From the NCBI GenBank assembly GCA_902617045.1, contig CACMVA010000003.1, positions 30,642 to 94,641 on the forward strand: a DNA stretch of 64,000 nt, in the 5' to 3' direction. Every line of letters begins with the position of its first letter. The first letter of the stretch is position 1. The DNA is from an uncultured SAR86 cluster bacterium (GTDB lineage Bacteria; Pseudomonadota; Gammaproteobacteria; Magnimaribacterales; D2472). The position numbers and the translations under genes are program-made. Below the pieces are notes generated by a model. It made no database searches. It was not told the DNA's origin and saw nothing but the letters and a program-made list of their open reading frames with translations. Positions 54,475 through 63,548 of the stretch are shown one piece after another.

Positions 54475-55071
54475 ATGAATCAAGATTTATTAAATGAACT
54501 TATAAATGCATTGACTATATTACCTGGAGTTGGCAAAAAATCTGCTCAAAGAATGGCTTTATATTTACTTGATAGGAATAAAGATGGTGCTAGCATATTA
54601 GCAAATACTCTTTCTAGTGCCATTGAAAGTATACAAAGATGCTCAAATTGCAGAATGCTTACATCAAATAATTTATGTGGAGTATGTTCTGACTCAACAA
54701 GAGACACAAACAGTATTTGTGTTGTTGAGAGTCCATCTGATGTATTAGCTATTGAATCAACTGGTGGTTTTAGAGGCAGATATTTTGTTTTATTAGGAAG
54801 GCTTTCACCAATTGATGGTATTGGGCCTGAAGATTTGGGTATTGATGAGCTCTTAAACATTACTAATGATGATGAAGTGAAAGAAGTAATTCTTGCAACT
54901 AGTAGTACTGTAGAAGGTGATGCAACAGCAATATTTATAAAAGATCATATTAAAAATGCAAAGGTTTCAAGAATTTCTTATGGTATTCCTATTGGAGGAG
55001 AGTTAGAGTATGTTGATGGAACAACAATTGCTAGGGCAATAGAGGGAAGGATACAAATAGATGTCGATTAA
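54475..55071 (+). CDS. recR: Recombination protein RecR
   Basis: A 198-residue protein with helix-hairpin-helix [17 protein letters not shown], a zinc finger [16 protein letters not shown], and a TOPRIM domain with [21 protein letters not shown] and [13 protein letters not shown]. RecR, with RecO/RecF, loads RecA at gaps. It starts 3 bases after dnaX and overlaps dcd by 11 bases. Confidence 0.95.
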   Translation: MNQDLLNELINALTILPGVGKKSAQRMALYLLDRNKDGASILANTLSSAIESIQRCSNCRMLTSNNLCGVCSDSTRDTNSICVVESPSDVLAIESTGGFRGRYFVLLGRLSPIDGIGPEDLGIDELLNITNDDEVKEVILATSSTVEGDATAIFIKDHIKNAKVSRISYGIPIGGELEYVDGTTIARAIEGRIQIDVD

Positions 55072-55630
55072 ATCAGATAAATGGATTCAAAAAATGTCTC
55101 AGGAGCATAATATGATTGATCCATTTTCAAAAAACCAAATAAGGCTTGATGACGATGGCAATAAACTAATTTCTTATGGAGTTTCTAGTTATGGATATGA
55201 TGTCAGATGCTCTAATGAATTTAAAGTTTTTACAAATATTCATTCTGCGATAGTGGATCCTAAGTCATTTGATGAAAAAAGTTTTGTGGATATTAATTCA
55301 GATGTTTGCGTTATTCCGCCAAATTCTTTTGCATTAGCTAGAACTGTTGAGTATTTTAAAATTCCGAGAAATATTCTTACTGTGTGCTTAGGTAAATCAA
55401 CATATGCAAGATGTGGAATTATTGTAAACGTAACTCCACTTGAACCTGAATGGGAGGGTCATGTTACTCTTGAGTTTTCAAATACAACGAATCTCCCTGC
55501 TAAAATTTATGCCGGAGAAGGAGTTGCACAAATGTTGTTTTTTGAATCAGACGAAGAGTGTGAGATAAGTTATAAAGATCGTGATGGAAAATATCAAGGA
55601 CAAACTGGCGTTACTTTACCCAAGACTTAA
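55061..55630 (+). CDS. dcd: dCTP deaminase
   Basis: A 189-residue enzyme deaminating dCTP to dUTP for thymidylate synthesis. Motifs: [40 protein letters not shown] with the catalytic glutamate, and the nucleotide-binding C-terminus [11 protein letters not shown]. It forms trimers. The start overlaps recR by 11 bases and the end overlaps the opposite-strand DUF3108 gene by 15. Confidence 0.95.
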   Translation: MSIKSDKWIQKMSQEHNMIDPFSKNQIRLDDDGNKLISYGVSSYGYDVRCSNEFKVFTNIHSAIVDPKSFDEKSFVDINSDVCVIPPNSFALARTVEYFKIPRNILTVCLGKSTYARCGIIVNVTPLEPEWEGHVTLEFSNTTNLPAKIYAGEGVAQMLFFESDEECEISYKDRDGKYQGQTGVTLPKT

Positions 55631-56302
55631 AACCTCTAAAAGCGTTAATGTATTTGTCCTTTCAGGACTAGCATCAATTATTTTAATGAACATGTGTTCG
55701 AGCTCTTCAGCAAGATAATAAGTTACCTTTCTATCGCTATTTAATCTTGATCTTTCAAGTATTACACATTTTAATGTTTCTCCATTGAAGATACATTCCT
55801 CAAGCCCAACAATATTAAATTCGTAAGATTTTGATCCTCCTTCTTCCATGTCCACAATATTAATTTTGAAATTTTTTAGACCATGTTTTACATTTGTTCT
55901 TATCATAATTTGAACATTTAAAGGATCATAAACTAAATCATCGTTCAAAGATCCAACCCACTTGTTAATGCCTTCAGAGCGAACCTCCATAGTCTCATAA
56001 TCAAAATTTAAGTATTGATCTCTATCTAGAAATTTTGGTCTGATTTTTATTTCATAGGAATCTGAAATAACTTTGCTATTTTTAATTTCAAACTTAGATA
56101 AAAAAAATAAACTAGCAAAAAGATTTGATGCCTTGAATTTCATTTCAAAGCCATTTTTAGTTTTATAGAATTCTCTTATTCCAGAGATTGATATTTCTTC
56201 TGATTCAAAATTATATTTTGCTGAATATGGAGGTATTTCAGATGAAACCACATTAGTTGATAAAAAAATTGTCAACAAAAAATTTATAACTTTATATTTC
56301 AT
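55616..56302 (-). CDS. DUF3108 family exported protein
   Basis: A 228-residue protein with a signal peptide (about 1-20). [21 protein letters not shown] and the closing [18 protein letters not shown] match the DUF3108 family, whose members are periplasmic and often follow purN in gammaproteobacteria. The role is unknown. It overlaps purN by 11 bases, so it is in the same unit as purM-purN. Confidence 0.8.
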   Translation of the reverse strand: MKYKVINFLLTIFLSTNVVSSEIPPYSAKYNFESEEISISGIREFYKTKNGFEMKFKASNLFASLFFLSKFEIKNSKVISDSYEIKIRPKFLDRDQYLNFDYETMEVRSEGINKWVGSLNDDLVYDPLNVQIMIRTNVKHGLKNFKINIVDMEEGGSKSYEFNIVGLEECIFNGETLKCVILERSRLNSDRKVTYYLAEELEHMFIKIIDASPERTNTLTLLEVLSLG

Positions 56303-56942
56303 AACTTCTTTTAATAAGTTTGTGGTTGTGTAAATTAATATTTCGATATTTAACTTCGTTATTATCTAGATAAATATTTTCATTGCAAATCTCATTTATA
56401 ATTTCTGGTAGTAACAAGTGCTCAATCTTATGAATACGTTTAATCATATTTTTCAGAGTTTCATCTTTACCTATATCTATAAACCCTTGAGCAATTAATG
56501 GACCGGCATCTAATTCAGATGAAACATAATGTATTGAAATACCATGATGAGGATCTTTATTTTCAAGAACTTTTTCATGAGTATGTAATCCTGGATAAAT
56601 AGGAAGAAGAGAAGGGTGAAGATTTATCATTTTATTAGAAAATTTAGAAGTAATTTTAGTACCCAGTATTCTCATGAAGCCTGCCAAAACAATTAAATCT
56701 GGACTAAGCATATCTAAGAACTCTTCTAATGAATTTTCAAAATCAATTCTTGATGGAAACTTTTTATGATCAATAATCCTTGATGGAATATTAAACTTTG
56801 ATGCCCTCGTAAGCCCGTAAGCATCTGGATTATTAGATATTACCTGAATAACTCTTCCATTAATTTTTTTTGCAGCGCATGATTCTATGATTGCTTCTAA
56901 GTTAGAACCACTGCCCGATATCAAGACTACAATTTTTTTCAT
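56292..56942 (-). CDS. purN: Phosphoribosylglycinamide formyltransferase 1
   Basis: A 216-residue enzyme of purine synthesis that formylates GAR with 10-formyl-THF. GSGSNLEAI binds the phosphate, NLHPSLLPIYPGLHTHEKVL contains the catalytic histidine region, and GISIHYVSSELDAGPLIAQ has the catalytic aspartate. It follows purM after 9 bases, the usual gammaproteobacterial pair. Confidence 0.95.
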   Translation of the reverse strand: MKKIVVLISGSGSNLEAIIESCAAKKINGRVIQVISNNPDAYGLTRASKFNIPSRIIDHKKFPSRIDFENSLEEFLDMLSPDLIVLAGFMRILGTKITSKFSNKMINLHPSLLPIYPGLHTHEKVLENKDPHHGISIHYVSSELDAGPLIAQGFIDIGKDETLKNMIKRIHKIEHLLLPEIINEICNENIYLDNNEVKYRNINLHNHKLIKRSYEI

Positions 56943-56951
56943 TTTAAGTAT

Positions 56952-57983
56952 TTAGACAAATATTACAGAAGATTCTTTCTTTTTATTTTTAACTTTTCCA
57001 ATGACGAAACTATTCATTTTTAATTCTTTTATTCTCGTAGAAATTTTTGACTCCTCATCTTCATTTACAAAAAGCACCATGCCTATTCCACAATTAAATA
57101 TTCTATACATATCATCATCAGAAATATTTCCATTTTTTTGTAACCATTTAAAAATATGTGGCATTTCCCAGGAATTAGTATCAATTTCTACGCAGAGATT
57201 ATCAGGCATAGATCTTGGTAGATTTTCTGTAAGGCCACCTCCAGTAATATGTGAAAGAGAATTAATCTTATAATTTGAAATCAACTCCATGATCAATTTA
57301 GGATAAAGTAAGGTTGGTTCAAGACATCTTTTGGCTATCTTAGTTTTTTCCTCTTTATTTAACTTAGATTCTTTAATGATTTTTCTTATTAGAGAGAATC
57401 CGTTTGAATGCGGACCACTTGATTCTATTCCTATCAAGACATCGCCACATATAACATTATCATTTTTAATTATCTTATCTTTGCTAACGCATCCAACTGA
57501 GAATCCAGCAAGATCGAAATTATTATCAATATAATGACCAGGCATCTCAGCAGTTTCACCTCCTAAAAGCGCACAGTCAGATTCGATACATGCATCCGCA
57601 ATACTTTTTACAACGGTAGCAGCCTCATTAACATCCAGCTTTGATGACGCATAATAATCCAAAAAAAATAGAGGCTTTGCACCGCATACAATTAAATCAT
57701 TAACACACATAGCCACAAGATCCTGACCAATGCCTGATAAATCATTGTACTGCTGAGCGAGAGAAACTTTTGTTCCAACTCCATCTGTACATGCAACTAA
57801 AACTGGATTCTCAATATCTTTATCAAGCTCGAACATGCCGGCAAAGCCTCCAATATTATCTAAGACATTCTTATTGTGAGAGGAGGCAACACTCTTTTTA
57901 ATTTTATCAACTAAGTTATTACCAGCATCGATATCAACTCCAGCTAATTTGTATGGATCATTTTCTATAATTTCTTTTGTCAT
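56952..57983 (-). CDS. purM: Phosphoribosylformylglycinamidine cyclo-ligase
   Basis: A 343-residue AIR synthetase. YKLAGVDIDAGNNLV, ACTDGVGTK, GGETAEMPG and HITGGGLTENLPR are characteristic motifs. It closes the imidazole ring of AIR using ATP. It heads the purM-purN-DUF3108 unit and is divergent from a DUF2066 gene, the neighbourhood seen in Pseudomonas-like gammaproteobacteria. Confidence 0.95.
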   Translation of the reverse strand: MTKEIIENDPYKLAGVDIDAGNNLVDKIKKSVASSHNKNVLDNIGGFAGMFELDKDIENPVLVACTDGVGTKVSLAQQYNDLSGIGQDLVAMCVNDLIVCGAKPLFFLDYYASSKLDVNEAATVVKSIADACIESDCALLGGETAEMPGHYIDNNFDLAGFSVGCVSKDKIIKNDNVICGDVLIGIESSGPHSNGFSLIRKIIKESKLNKEEKTKIAKRCLEPTLLYPKLIMELISNYKINSLSHITGGGLTENLPRSMPDNLCVEIDTNSWEMPHIFKWLQKNGNISDDDMYRIFNCGIGMVLFVNEDEESKISTRIKELKMNSFVIGKVKNKKKESSVIFV

Positions 57984-58010
57984 TTAAAATACCTTCATAC
58001 ACTAAAAAAT

Positions 58011-59030
58011 ATGAGATTTTTAAAATATACCTTATTAAGCTTTATTATCTTTTCTAATACATGCTTTGGAAAGGAGTTTGACAAACTTTTTATAGTTTTA
58101 GAACCTATTGAGAGTTTGTCACAAATTGAGAAATCTATAAATAATTCATTTAATACCATGATTTATAGATTGAGCGGTAGTGATTCTCCTTCAAACATAT
58201 GGAGAATTATCAATGCTGGTAATACGCGTAAAAGTTTCATTAAAAGTTACTCCATTAAGAATTTAGATAACGAAAGTTATTTAGAAGTGAATTTTGATAA
58301 AGATTTATTGATTAAAGTTTTTAACGAGCTCTCTATTCCAGTTTTAAGTAATTCAAGGCCTGTGATATTGTTTTTAATTGAAATTGATCCAGGTACTGGA
58401 GTTCCATATTATCTAACAAATTCACAATATAACTCTGAACTGGATAATCTATTAAAAAATTATTTAAAGAATGAGTCTACCTCAAGAGGAATTTTTCTTG
58501 AACTCCCGGAACTAGATTTAATTGACCTCAATCAATTGAATAATTATGAAAGGCTTATTGATTTTGAGGACATCATTAACGAAAAATATATTTTTGATGA
58601 ACTAATTAAAATTAATATATCCAAAACGGGTATAGATCAGTGGTCAATAAGTGGTGATATCAATATGATTGTAAATGAAAGAGATTTTATTAATCCTATC
58701 ATTGAGCAATTTAAAAAGCATACTAATAGCAGAATCAACAAAATGCTGATGGGGAATGCAATCAATACATCAAAAAAAGGAACAATTAACATTTCAGTGG
58801 CAAATATAAATTCTTTTCAAGATTATAAAAAATCACGAAATGTGATTGAGAATCTTGTGGGATTAATAGATATAGATATAAGCAGATTTGAAATAGATAC
58901 TGTTTTTTACAAACTAGGCATCTATGGTGACTTTGATTCAATTGTAAAAGAAATTTCTGAAAGTAATTTTCTTGAGATTAATAGTCAATACAAAGATAGC
59001 TCTGAGATAAATATTAGTTTTGTTAGATGA
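58011..59030 (+). CDS. DUF2066 family exported protein
   Basis: A 339-residue protein with a signal peptide (about 1-20). The location between divergent purM and the pgsA-like/hda genes is the position of DUF2066 proteins in other gammaproteobacteria, and the layout (RLSG near 50, SRPVILFLIEID near 120) agrees. The function is unknown. It overlaps the next gene by 4 bases. Confidence 0.75.
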   Translation: MRFLKYTLLSFIIFSNTCFGKEFDKLFIVLEPIESLSQIEKSINNSFNTMIYRLSGSDSPSNIWRIINAGNTRKSFIKSYSIKNLDNESYLEVNFDKDLLIKVFNELSIPVLSNSRPVILFLIEIDPGTGVPYYLTNSQYNSELDNLLKNYLKNESTSRGIFLELPELDLIDLNQLNNYERLIDFEDIINEKYIFDELIKINISKTGIDQWSISGDINMIVNERDFINPIIEQFKKHTNSRINKMLMGNAINTSKKGTINISVANINSFQDYKKSRNVIENLVGLIDIDISRFEIDTVFYKLGIYGDFDSIVKEISESNFLEINSQYKDSSEINISFVR

Positions 59031-59578
59031 AAAAGTTTTTTATATTTATTCCTAACTTACTAACTATAGTTAGAATAGCTTTGGTTTATCCAATCTTAAA
59101 TAATATTTATTTAGGAAATTTTGAAATTAGTATTATTTATTTTGTTGTCGCCTCAGTTACTGATGGTTTGGACGGATTTATTGCTAGAAAAATGAATTGG
59201 CAAACTGAGCTTGGAACTCTTTTAGATCCAGTTGCAGACAAAATTCTTCTATCTGGATCTATCTTTATTTTATGGCTTAATCAATATATTCCATTTTATA
59301 TCTTTGTTATTTTTTTTAGCAGAGATGTTGCCATTCTTTTAGGAGCTGCCATAAGAATGACAGTTATTGAATCTGATACACCAACACCAAATTTTCTCGG
59401 GAAGTTAACTACCACTTTGCAAATAATCTATATTGCTATTATTTTCCTTAAAGAAATTATTGAGTTAAATCTTGGATTGTTTCCTCTTGATATATTAATA
59501 ATTCTTGTAACTATATTGAGTTTAGCTGTATACGCATATAATTGGGTTCGAGATCTTAGGACTTATCATAATGAATAA
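59027..59578 (+). CDS. CDP-alcohol phosphatidyltransferase (PgsA-like)
   Basis: A 183-residue membrane enzyme with the CDP-alcohol motif D-G-x2-A-R-x8-G-x3-D-x3-D visible as DGFIARKMNW followed by ELGTLLDPVADK. Such enzymes swap CMP for an alcohol, for example making phosphatidylglycerol phosphate. Pseudomonas-like genomes carry an accessory member at this place between DUF2066 and hda; whether this is the main pgsA cannot be told. Overlaps both neighbours by 4-8 bases. Confidence 0.88.
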   Translation: MKKFFIFIPNLLTIVRIALVYPILNNIYLGNFEISIIYFVVASVTDGLDGFIARKMNWQTELGTLLDPVADKILLSGSIFILWLNQYIPFYIFVIFFSRDVAILLGAAIRMTVIESDTPTPNFLGKLTTTLQIIYIAIIFLKEIIELNLGLFPLDILIILVTILSLAVYAYNWVRDLRTYHNE

Positions 59579-60248
59579 GCCGCAACAATTAACATTTCCA
59601 TGGAGTAAACGAAATAAATTCACATTTGATGATTTTTTCTTTGATTCACCTAATGAAGAAGTTAAATTAGTTTTGAAAAATAATGAAGATGTTTTTTTGT
59701 ATGGAACTCAAGACTCTGGAAAGTCATTCTTACTTCAATCTACATGTAATTATTATGCATCTGATTATAAATCTTCAGTTTACATACCAATTTCTGAAGC
59801 AATTAAGCATGGAACAAGTTTTATAGATTCATTGGAGGGGCTGGATCTAATATGTCTCGATGATATCGATTTAATTGCATCAAATAAAGAATGGGAAGTT
59901 GGAATTTTTAATCTCATAAATGACTGTCTTTCATCAAATTGTCGACTAATTTTTTCTTCATGCAAAAATCCATCATCAATAAATTTTGAGTTAGATGACT
60001 TAAGATCAAGAATAAAAAGAATTGACCATATTGAACTCTATCCAATTAGTGATGCGAACTTGCCAGAAGCAATAAAATTTGTTTCTCAACTAAGGTCAAT
60101 TAATTTGGGAGATAAAGAAATTAATTATCTTGTTACATATACAAAAAGAAATATGTCAGATCTCATTCAGATTATTAGCAAACTAGATCAGCTTTCAATG
60201 GAGTTAAAAAGAAAAATAACAGTACCGTTAATAAAAGAAATTATTTAG
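59571..60248 (+). CDS. hda: DnaA regulatory inactivator Hda
   Basis: A 225-residue DnaA-like AAA+ protein without the DNA-binding domain IV. The clamp-binding motif is QQLTFPW at the N-terminus; Walker A is GTQDSGKS, Walker B ICLDDID, and the end KITVPLIKEII matches Hda. With DNA-loaded beta clamp it promotes ATP hydrolysis by DnaA and prevents re-initiation. It overlaps the pgsA-like gene by 8 bases and converges with sppA, overlapping by 8. Confidence 0.9.
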   Translation: MNKPQQLTFPWSKRNKFTFDDFFFDSPNEEVKLVLKNNEDVFLYGTQDSGKSFLLQSTCNYYASDYKSSVYIPISEAIKHGTSFIDSLEGLDLICLDDIDLIASNKEWEVGIFNLINDCLSSNCRLIFSSCKNPSSINFELDDLRSRIKRIDHIELYPISDANLPEAIKFVSQLRSINLGDKEINYLVTYTKRNMSDLIQIISKLDQLSMELKRKITVPLIKEII

Positions 60249-62079
60249 TATTGAAATATTCACACTCAAAGCAAAAAGATACCATATCAACATCCTTCTC
60301 TTCGTTTATAAATCTATATTGGTTGTTCATTAAATTTAATATTTTCTTTGATTTAGTACCAAAGTTGAATTCAATATCAAGATTATCAAGAAGTTCACTT
60401 ATAAAAATTTCAAATGGATCTAATTCTTTGAAATATCTTACTACTTTGTAATTATCAATTTCGGCCATTACTGATGCAGATTCTATCGCATCATCTAGCT
60501 CTCCGATTTTATCAATTAAGCCTAATTGTAAAGCTTTTTTTCCAGACCATATTCTTCCCTTGGCAATAGCATGAACTTCTTCATAACGCATATTTCTATT
60601 AGTAGAGACTTTATTTATAAACGTATCATATATGTCATCAACCGCAGCTTGTATTGCACTTGTAACGTTTTCAGGCATTTCAAATCTTGGATCCCAGTTG
60701 GCTGCATCTGTTGAACTAACTCCATCAACTTGAATTCCTACCCAGTCATATAAGTTTTCAATAGTAGTAAGCACACCATAAACTCCAATTGAACCAGTCA
60801 AAGTTTCCTCTTTAGCCCATATTTCATCAGATAGCGTTGTTACCCATACTCCGCCTGATGCAGCAATATCTCCCATTGAGCTTACTATTGGTCTGTTAGT
60901 ATCTTTAAATTCATTTAGTGCATTTGTAATTAATTCGCTTGGATAAACTCCGCCACCAGGACTATTTACTTGAAGAACAAGAGCTTTAACATCATCATCC
61001 TTTATTGCTTTTCTGATATTTTTAACAATTGTATCTGAGCCTGCAATACCGTACATAGATTCACCAGTAGAGATAGCACCTTCAATGTTAATAACTGCAA
61101 TTTTATTCTTGGAATCATTTTCTTCAGATTCAATAGTAGATAAATAGTCATATATTGATATTGAGTCAGGTAATTTATTTACATCATTATCTTCATTTGG
61201 ATATTCATCAAAGAACCAATGTCTTAATTCCTCTTCTGTAAAAACCATATCCACTAACCCTTGATTAAGAGCAATTTGTGAAGCTTCTGGTTCATCTAGT
61301 GCCAATTCCCAAAAAGAGTCACCATAATTTTGAATTGTTCCACTATTAAGATTTCTTCCACTTTCCATTAAATCTGTCATTTTTTTCCAAAGAGGAATAG
61401 CAAACTCATTCCATTGAGTTTTATCCTCTTCAGACATAGTGTTTCTAGTGAAATTCTCTGGACCAGTTTTCCATTCTCCAGCTATAAATACATGTTGGTT
61501 TAATTTAATATTTTCATAAAGATCTTTTACATACTCTCTTTTTCTTGAGAAACCAAAGGATGATACTTGACCATATTTATTTAATATAATTTCATTTGCT
61601 TGTGAACTAATTAAAAAAGCATTGTTTCCAAAGTTTTGACCATAAGCTATTACTCTTTTGCCCTTGTCTTTAATATTTTTAACTGCTTTGGCAATTTCAA
61701 ATGCTGAAGCGTAATACATTCCAAGCTCAGATACGTTAATATAAATTGCAGCAAGATTTTTATCATCAGCTGCATTTTCTAAAACCTTAATGAGATCTTC
61801 TAATTCATGTTGCTGTATATCAGTTGAGCTAAGAAGAAGAGCTTCAAGAGATGTCGATGAATTTGTAGAGCTGTCTACCACTACTCCAACAGGCTTAAAC
61901 CATAAAATTTTGTCTTTTGTTGAAATACTCTCTTCTTCAGAAAAAAATGAACCAATTCCGCCAATTAGTGAAAACGTAATTACTATGAGCACGACAATGG
62001 TGAATAAGTTAACAATAATTTTTCTTGATAATGTTAAAAATCTATCCGCTTTTGACCATACTGATTGAACTTTGCTCAT
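60241..62079 (-). CDS. sppA: Signal peptide peptidase SppA (67K type)
   Basis: A 612-residue membrane-bound serine protease with a tandem SppA fold. An N-terminal helix (about 20-45) anchors it. The catalytic lysine is in IAGEWKTGPENFTR in the first half, and the nucleophilic serine in MGDIAASGGVW in the second, as in E. coli SppA. It degrades cleaved signal peptides in the membrane. The long, two-domain form distinguishes it from short Bacillus-type SppA. Confidence 0.93.
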   Translation of the reverse strand: MSKVQSVWSKADRFLTLSRKIIVNLFTIVVLIVITFSLIGGIGSFFSEEESISTKDKILWFKPVGVVVDSSTNSSTSLEALLLSSTDIQQHELEDLIKVLENAADDKNLAAIYINVSELGMYYASAFEIAKAVKNIKDKGKRVIAYGQNFGNNAFLISSQANEIILNKYGQVSSFGFSRKREYVKDLYENIKLNQHVFIAGEWKTGPENFTRNTMSEEDKTQWNEFAIPLWKKMTDLMESGRNLNSGTIQNYGDSFWELALDEPEASQIALNQGLVDMVFTEEELRHWFFDEYPNEDNDVNKLPDSISIYDYLSTIESEENDSKNKIAVINIEGAISTGESMYGIAGSDTIVKNIRKAIKDDDVKALVLQVNSPGGGVYPSELITNALNEFKDTNRPIVSSMGDIAASGGVWVTTLSDEIWAKEETLTGSIGVYGVLTTIENLYDWVGIQVDGVSSTDAANWDPRFEMPENVTSAIQAAVDDIYDTFINKVSTNRNMRYEEVHAIAKGRIWSGKKALQLGLIDKIGELDDAIESASVMAEIDNYKVVRYFKELDPFEIFISELLDNLDIEFNFGTKSKKILNLMNNQYRFINEEKDVDMVSFCFECEYFNTK

Positions 62080-62137
62080 CTATTACTCCAAAAAAGACTA
62101 TGATGATATGTCATATATAAGACTAAGTAAACGCATT

Positions 62138-62470
62138 TTAGTTCATATTATTTATTATTCTTGGCCCATACATAGTGCTAATGAATAGTGAGCATATTAG
62201 AAATAATTCAATTATATCTAACCAGTATGCTGCTGTCCCAAAAACTCTCAATGAGCAAGATAGAAAGTATATGATTAATAAAAAACAAAACCATTGATAG
62301 GCTTTAATTACTAATTTATTTATGAAGATGTAAAAAATTAATATAGGTAGTGCCCAAAAGATGAACATAAATATATCTATTCTTTGTTGAATAACATTGA
62401 AAAATTTTGAAATAAATAAACATATAAAGATTAAATTTAAAAGAAGTTTGTAATTAGTAATACTAATCAT
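62138..62470 (-). CDS. DUF2069 family membrane protein
   Basis: A 110-residue, four-helix membrane protein. The pattern of short hydrophobic helices with LRVFGTAAYWLDIIELFL near the middle fits DUF2069, which often lies after a wrbA-like gene in gammaproteobacteria. It overlaps the flavodoxin-like gene by 8 bases. The function is unknown. Confidence 0.75.
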   Translation of the reverse strand: MISITNYKLLLNLIFICLFISKFFNVIQQRIDIFMFIFWALPILIFYIFINKLVIKAYQWFCFLLIIYFLSCSLRVFGTAAYWLDIIELFLICSLFISTMYGPRIINNMN

Positions 62471-63059
62471 TAATTTTCATAACTAATTTGCCAAGCCTCG
62501 ATCCAGTTTTTTTTGCAATTTCATATTCATCTTTAGTTAAATCACTTGACGAATTAAAGTTTTCAACATGAGAGGGACCGTAAGGTGTTCCACCTGACTT
62601 TGTTTTATTTAGTTCATCAATAGAATAGGGCGTTCCAGCTACAATCATTCCATGATGCAACATGAAAGTAATTAAACTAAAAAGAGTTGTCTCTTGACCA
62701 CCGTGCATAGAGCTCGTAGATGTAAATGCTATACCTGGCTTATTTTCCAATGCATTTGTGGCCCATAAATCACCCGTAGAGTCTAAAAAATACTTTAATG
62801 GAGATGAAATTGAACCAAACCTTGTTGGAGAGCCTATAGCAAGACCGCTACAATTAATTAAGTCATCTTTAGTACAGTATATTTCGCCAGAATCTGGAAT
62901 ATCGCCTTCAACTTGCTCAACATTTGATGATATTTTTGGGACTGTTCTTAAGCGAACATCTAAACCAACATCTTCAATACCATCAGCAATAGCATGCGCT
63001 AAATTTTTAACTGATCCAGATGCAGAATAAAATAATACTAATAAAAAATTCTTTTCCAT
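62463..63059 (-). CDS. WrbA-like flavodoxin-fold NAD(P)H:quinone oxidoreductase
   Basis: The start at 63059 (MEKNFLLVLFYSASGSV) is preferred over a longer frame from 63116 because the flavodoxin beta strand begins here; the protein is then 198 residues. FYSASGSVKNLA binds FMN phosphate; GSPTRFGSISSPLKYFLD and FTSTSSMHGGQETTLFS are WrbA motifs. It reduces quinones by two electrons, limiting oxidative stress. It is divergent from the TlpA-like lipoprotein gene. Confidence 0.88.
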   Translation of the reverse strand: MEKNFLLVLFYSASGSVKNLAHAIADGIEDVGLDVRLRTVPKISSNVEQVEGDIPDSGEIYCTKDDLINCSGLAIGSPTRFGSISSPLKYFLDSTGDLWATNALENKPGIAFTSTSSMHGGQETTLFSLITFMLHHGMIVAGTPYSIDELNKTKSGGTPYGPSHVENFNSSSDLTKDEYEIAKKTGSRLGKLVMKIND

Positions 63060-63086
63060 GTTTACATTTAAAGTTTTAATTATATT

Positions 63087-63548
63087 ATGTACGCGATGAA
63101 GCATAAAATTATACAACTTTTCTGTTTTTTACTTCTCTTTGCATGTCAAAAGAATGATATCGAAGTATTTAACGGATCGAATACTAATCTTGATAAACTT
63201 CAAGGTAACTGGGTTGTCATAAATTATTGGGCAGACTGGTGTGCGCCCTGCATAAAAGAAATTCCAGAACTTAATGAGTTTGCTAATGAAAATAAAGATA
63301 TACTTGTATTCACTTTTAACTTTGATGAACTTGACCAAGAAGATTTAGCACCAGTTGCAAATAAATTTAATATAAAAGTTCCTTCGTTGGTGACTCATCC
63401 TCGAGATATTTGGGGTATTCAAACTCCTCCAGCAGTTCCAGCTACTTTTTTTATCAATCCTAATGGCGAACTATCGCTTTCATTATTTAGACCACAAACA
63501 AAAGATGCGCTCAACGACATCTTATTGGATTTAAAGCAGGCTTTCTAA
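63087..63548 (+). CDS. TlpA-like thioredoxin-fold lipoprotein
   Basis: A 153-residue envelope protein with lipobox LLFAC and active site ADWCAPC near residue 55 of a thioredoxin/TlpA fold; the cis-proline loop is PAVPATFFIN. It probably reduces disulfides in periplasmic proteins. Either ATG 63087 or 63096 could be the start; both keep the signal. Its end overlaps the M23 gene by 18 bases on the other strand. Confidence 0.87.
   Translation: MYAMKHKIIQLFCFLLLFACQKNDIEVFNGSNTNLDKLQGNWVVINYWADWCAPCIKEIPELNEFANENKDILVFTFNFDELDQEDLAPVANKFNIKVPSLVTHPRDIWGIQTPPAVPATFFINPNGELSLSLFRPQTKDALNDILLDLKQAF

Noticed and set aside
63060..63116. Longer start for the flavodoxin-like gene
   Set aside because: Adds 19 residues before the first beta strand and overlaps the divergent promoter region and the TlpA gene start; MEKN at 63059 is the natural start.
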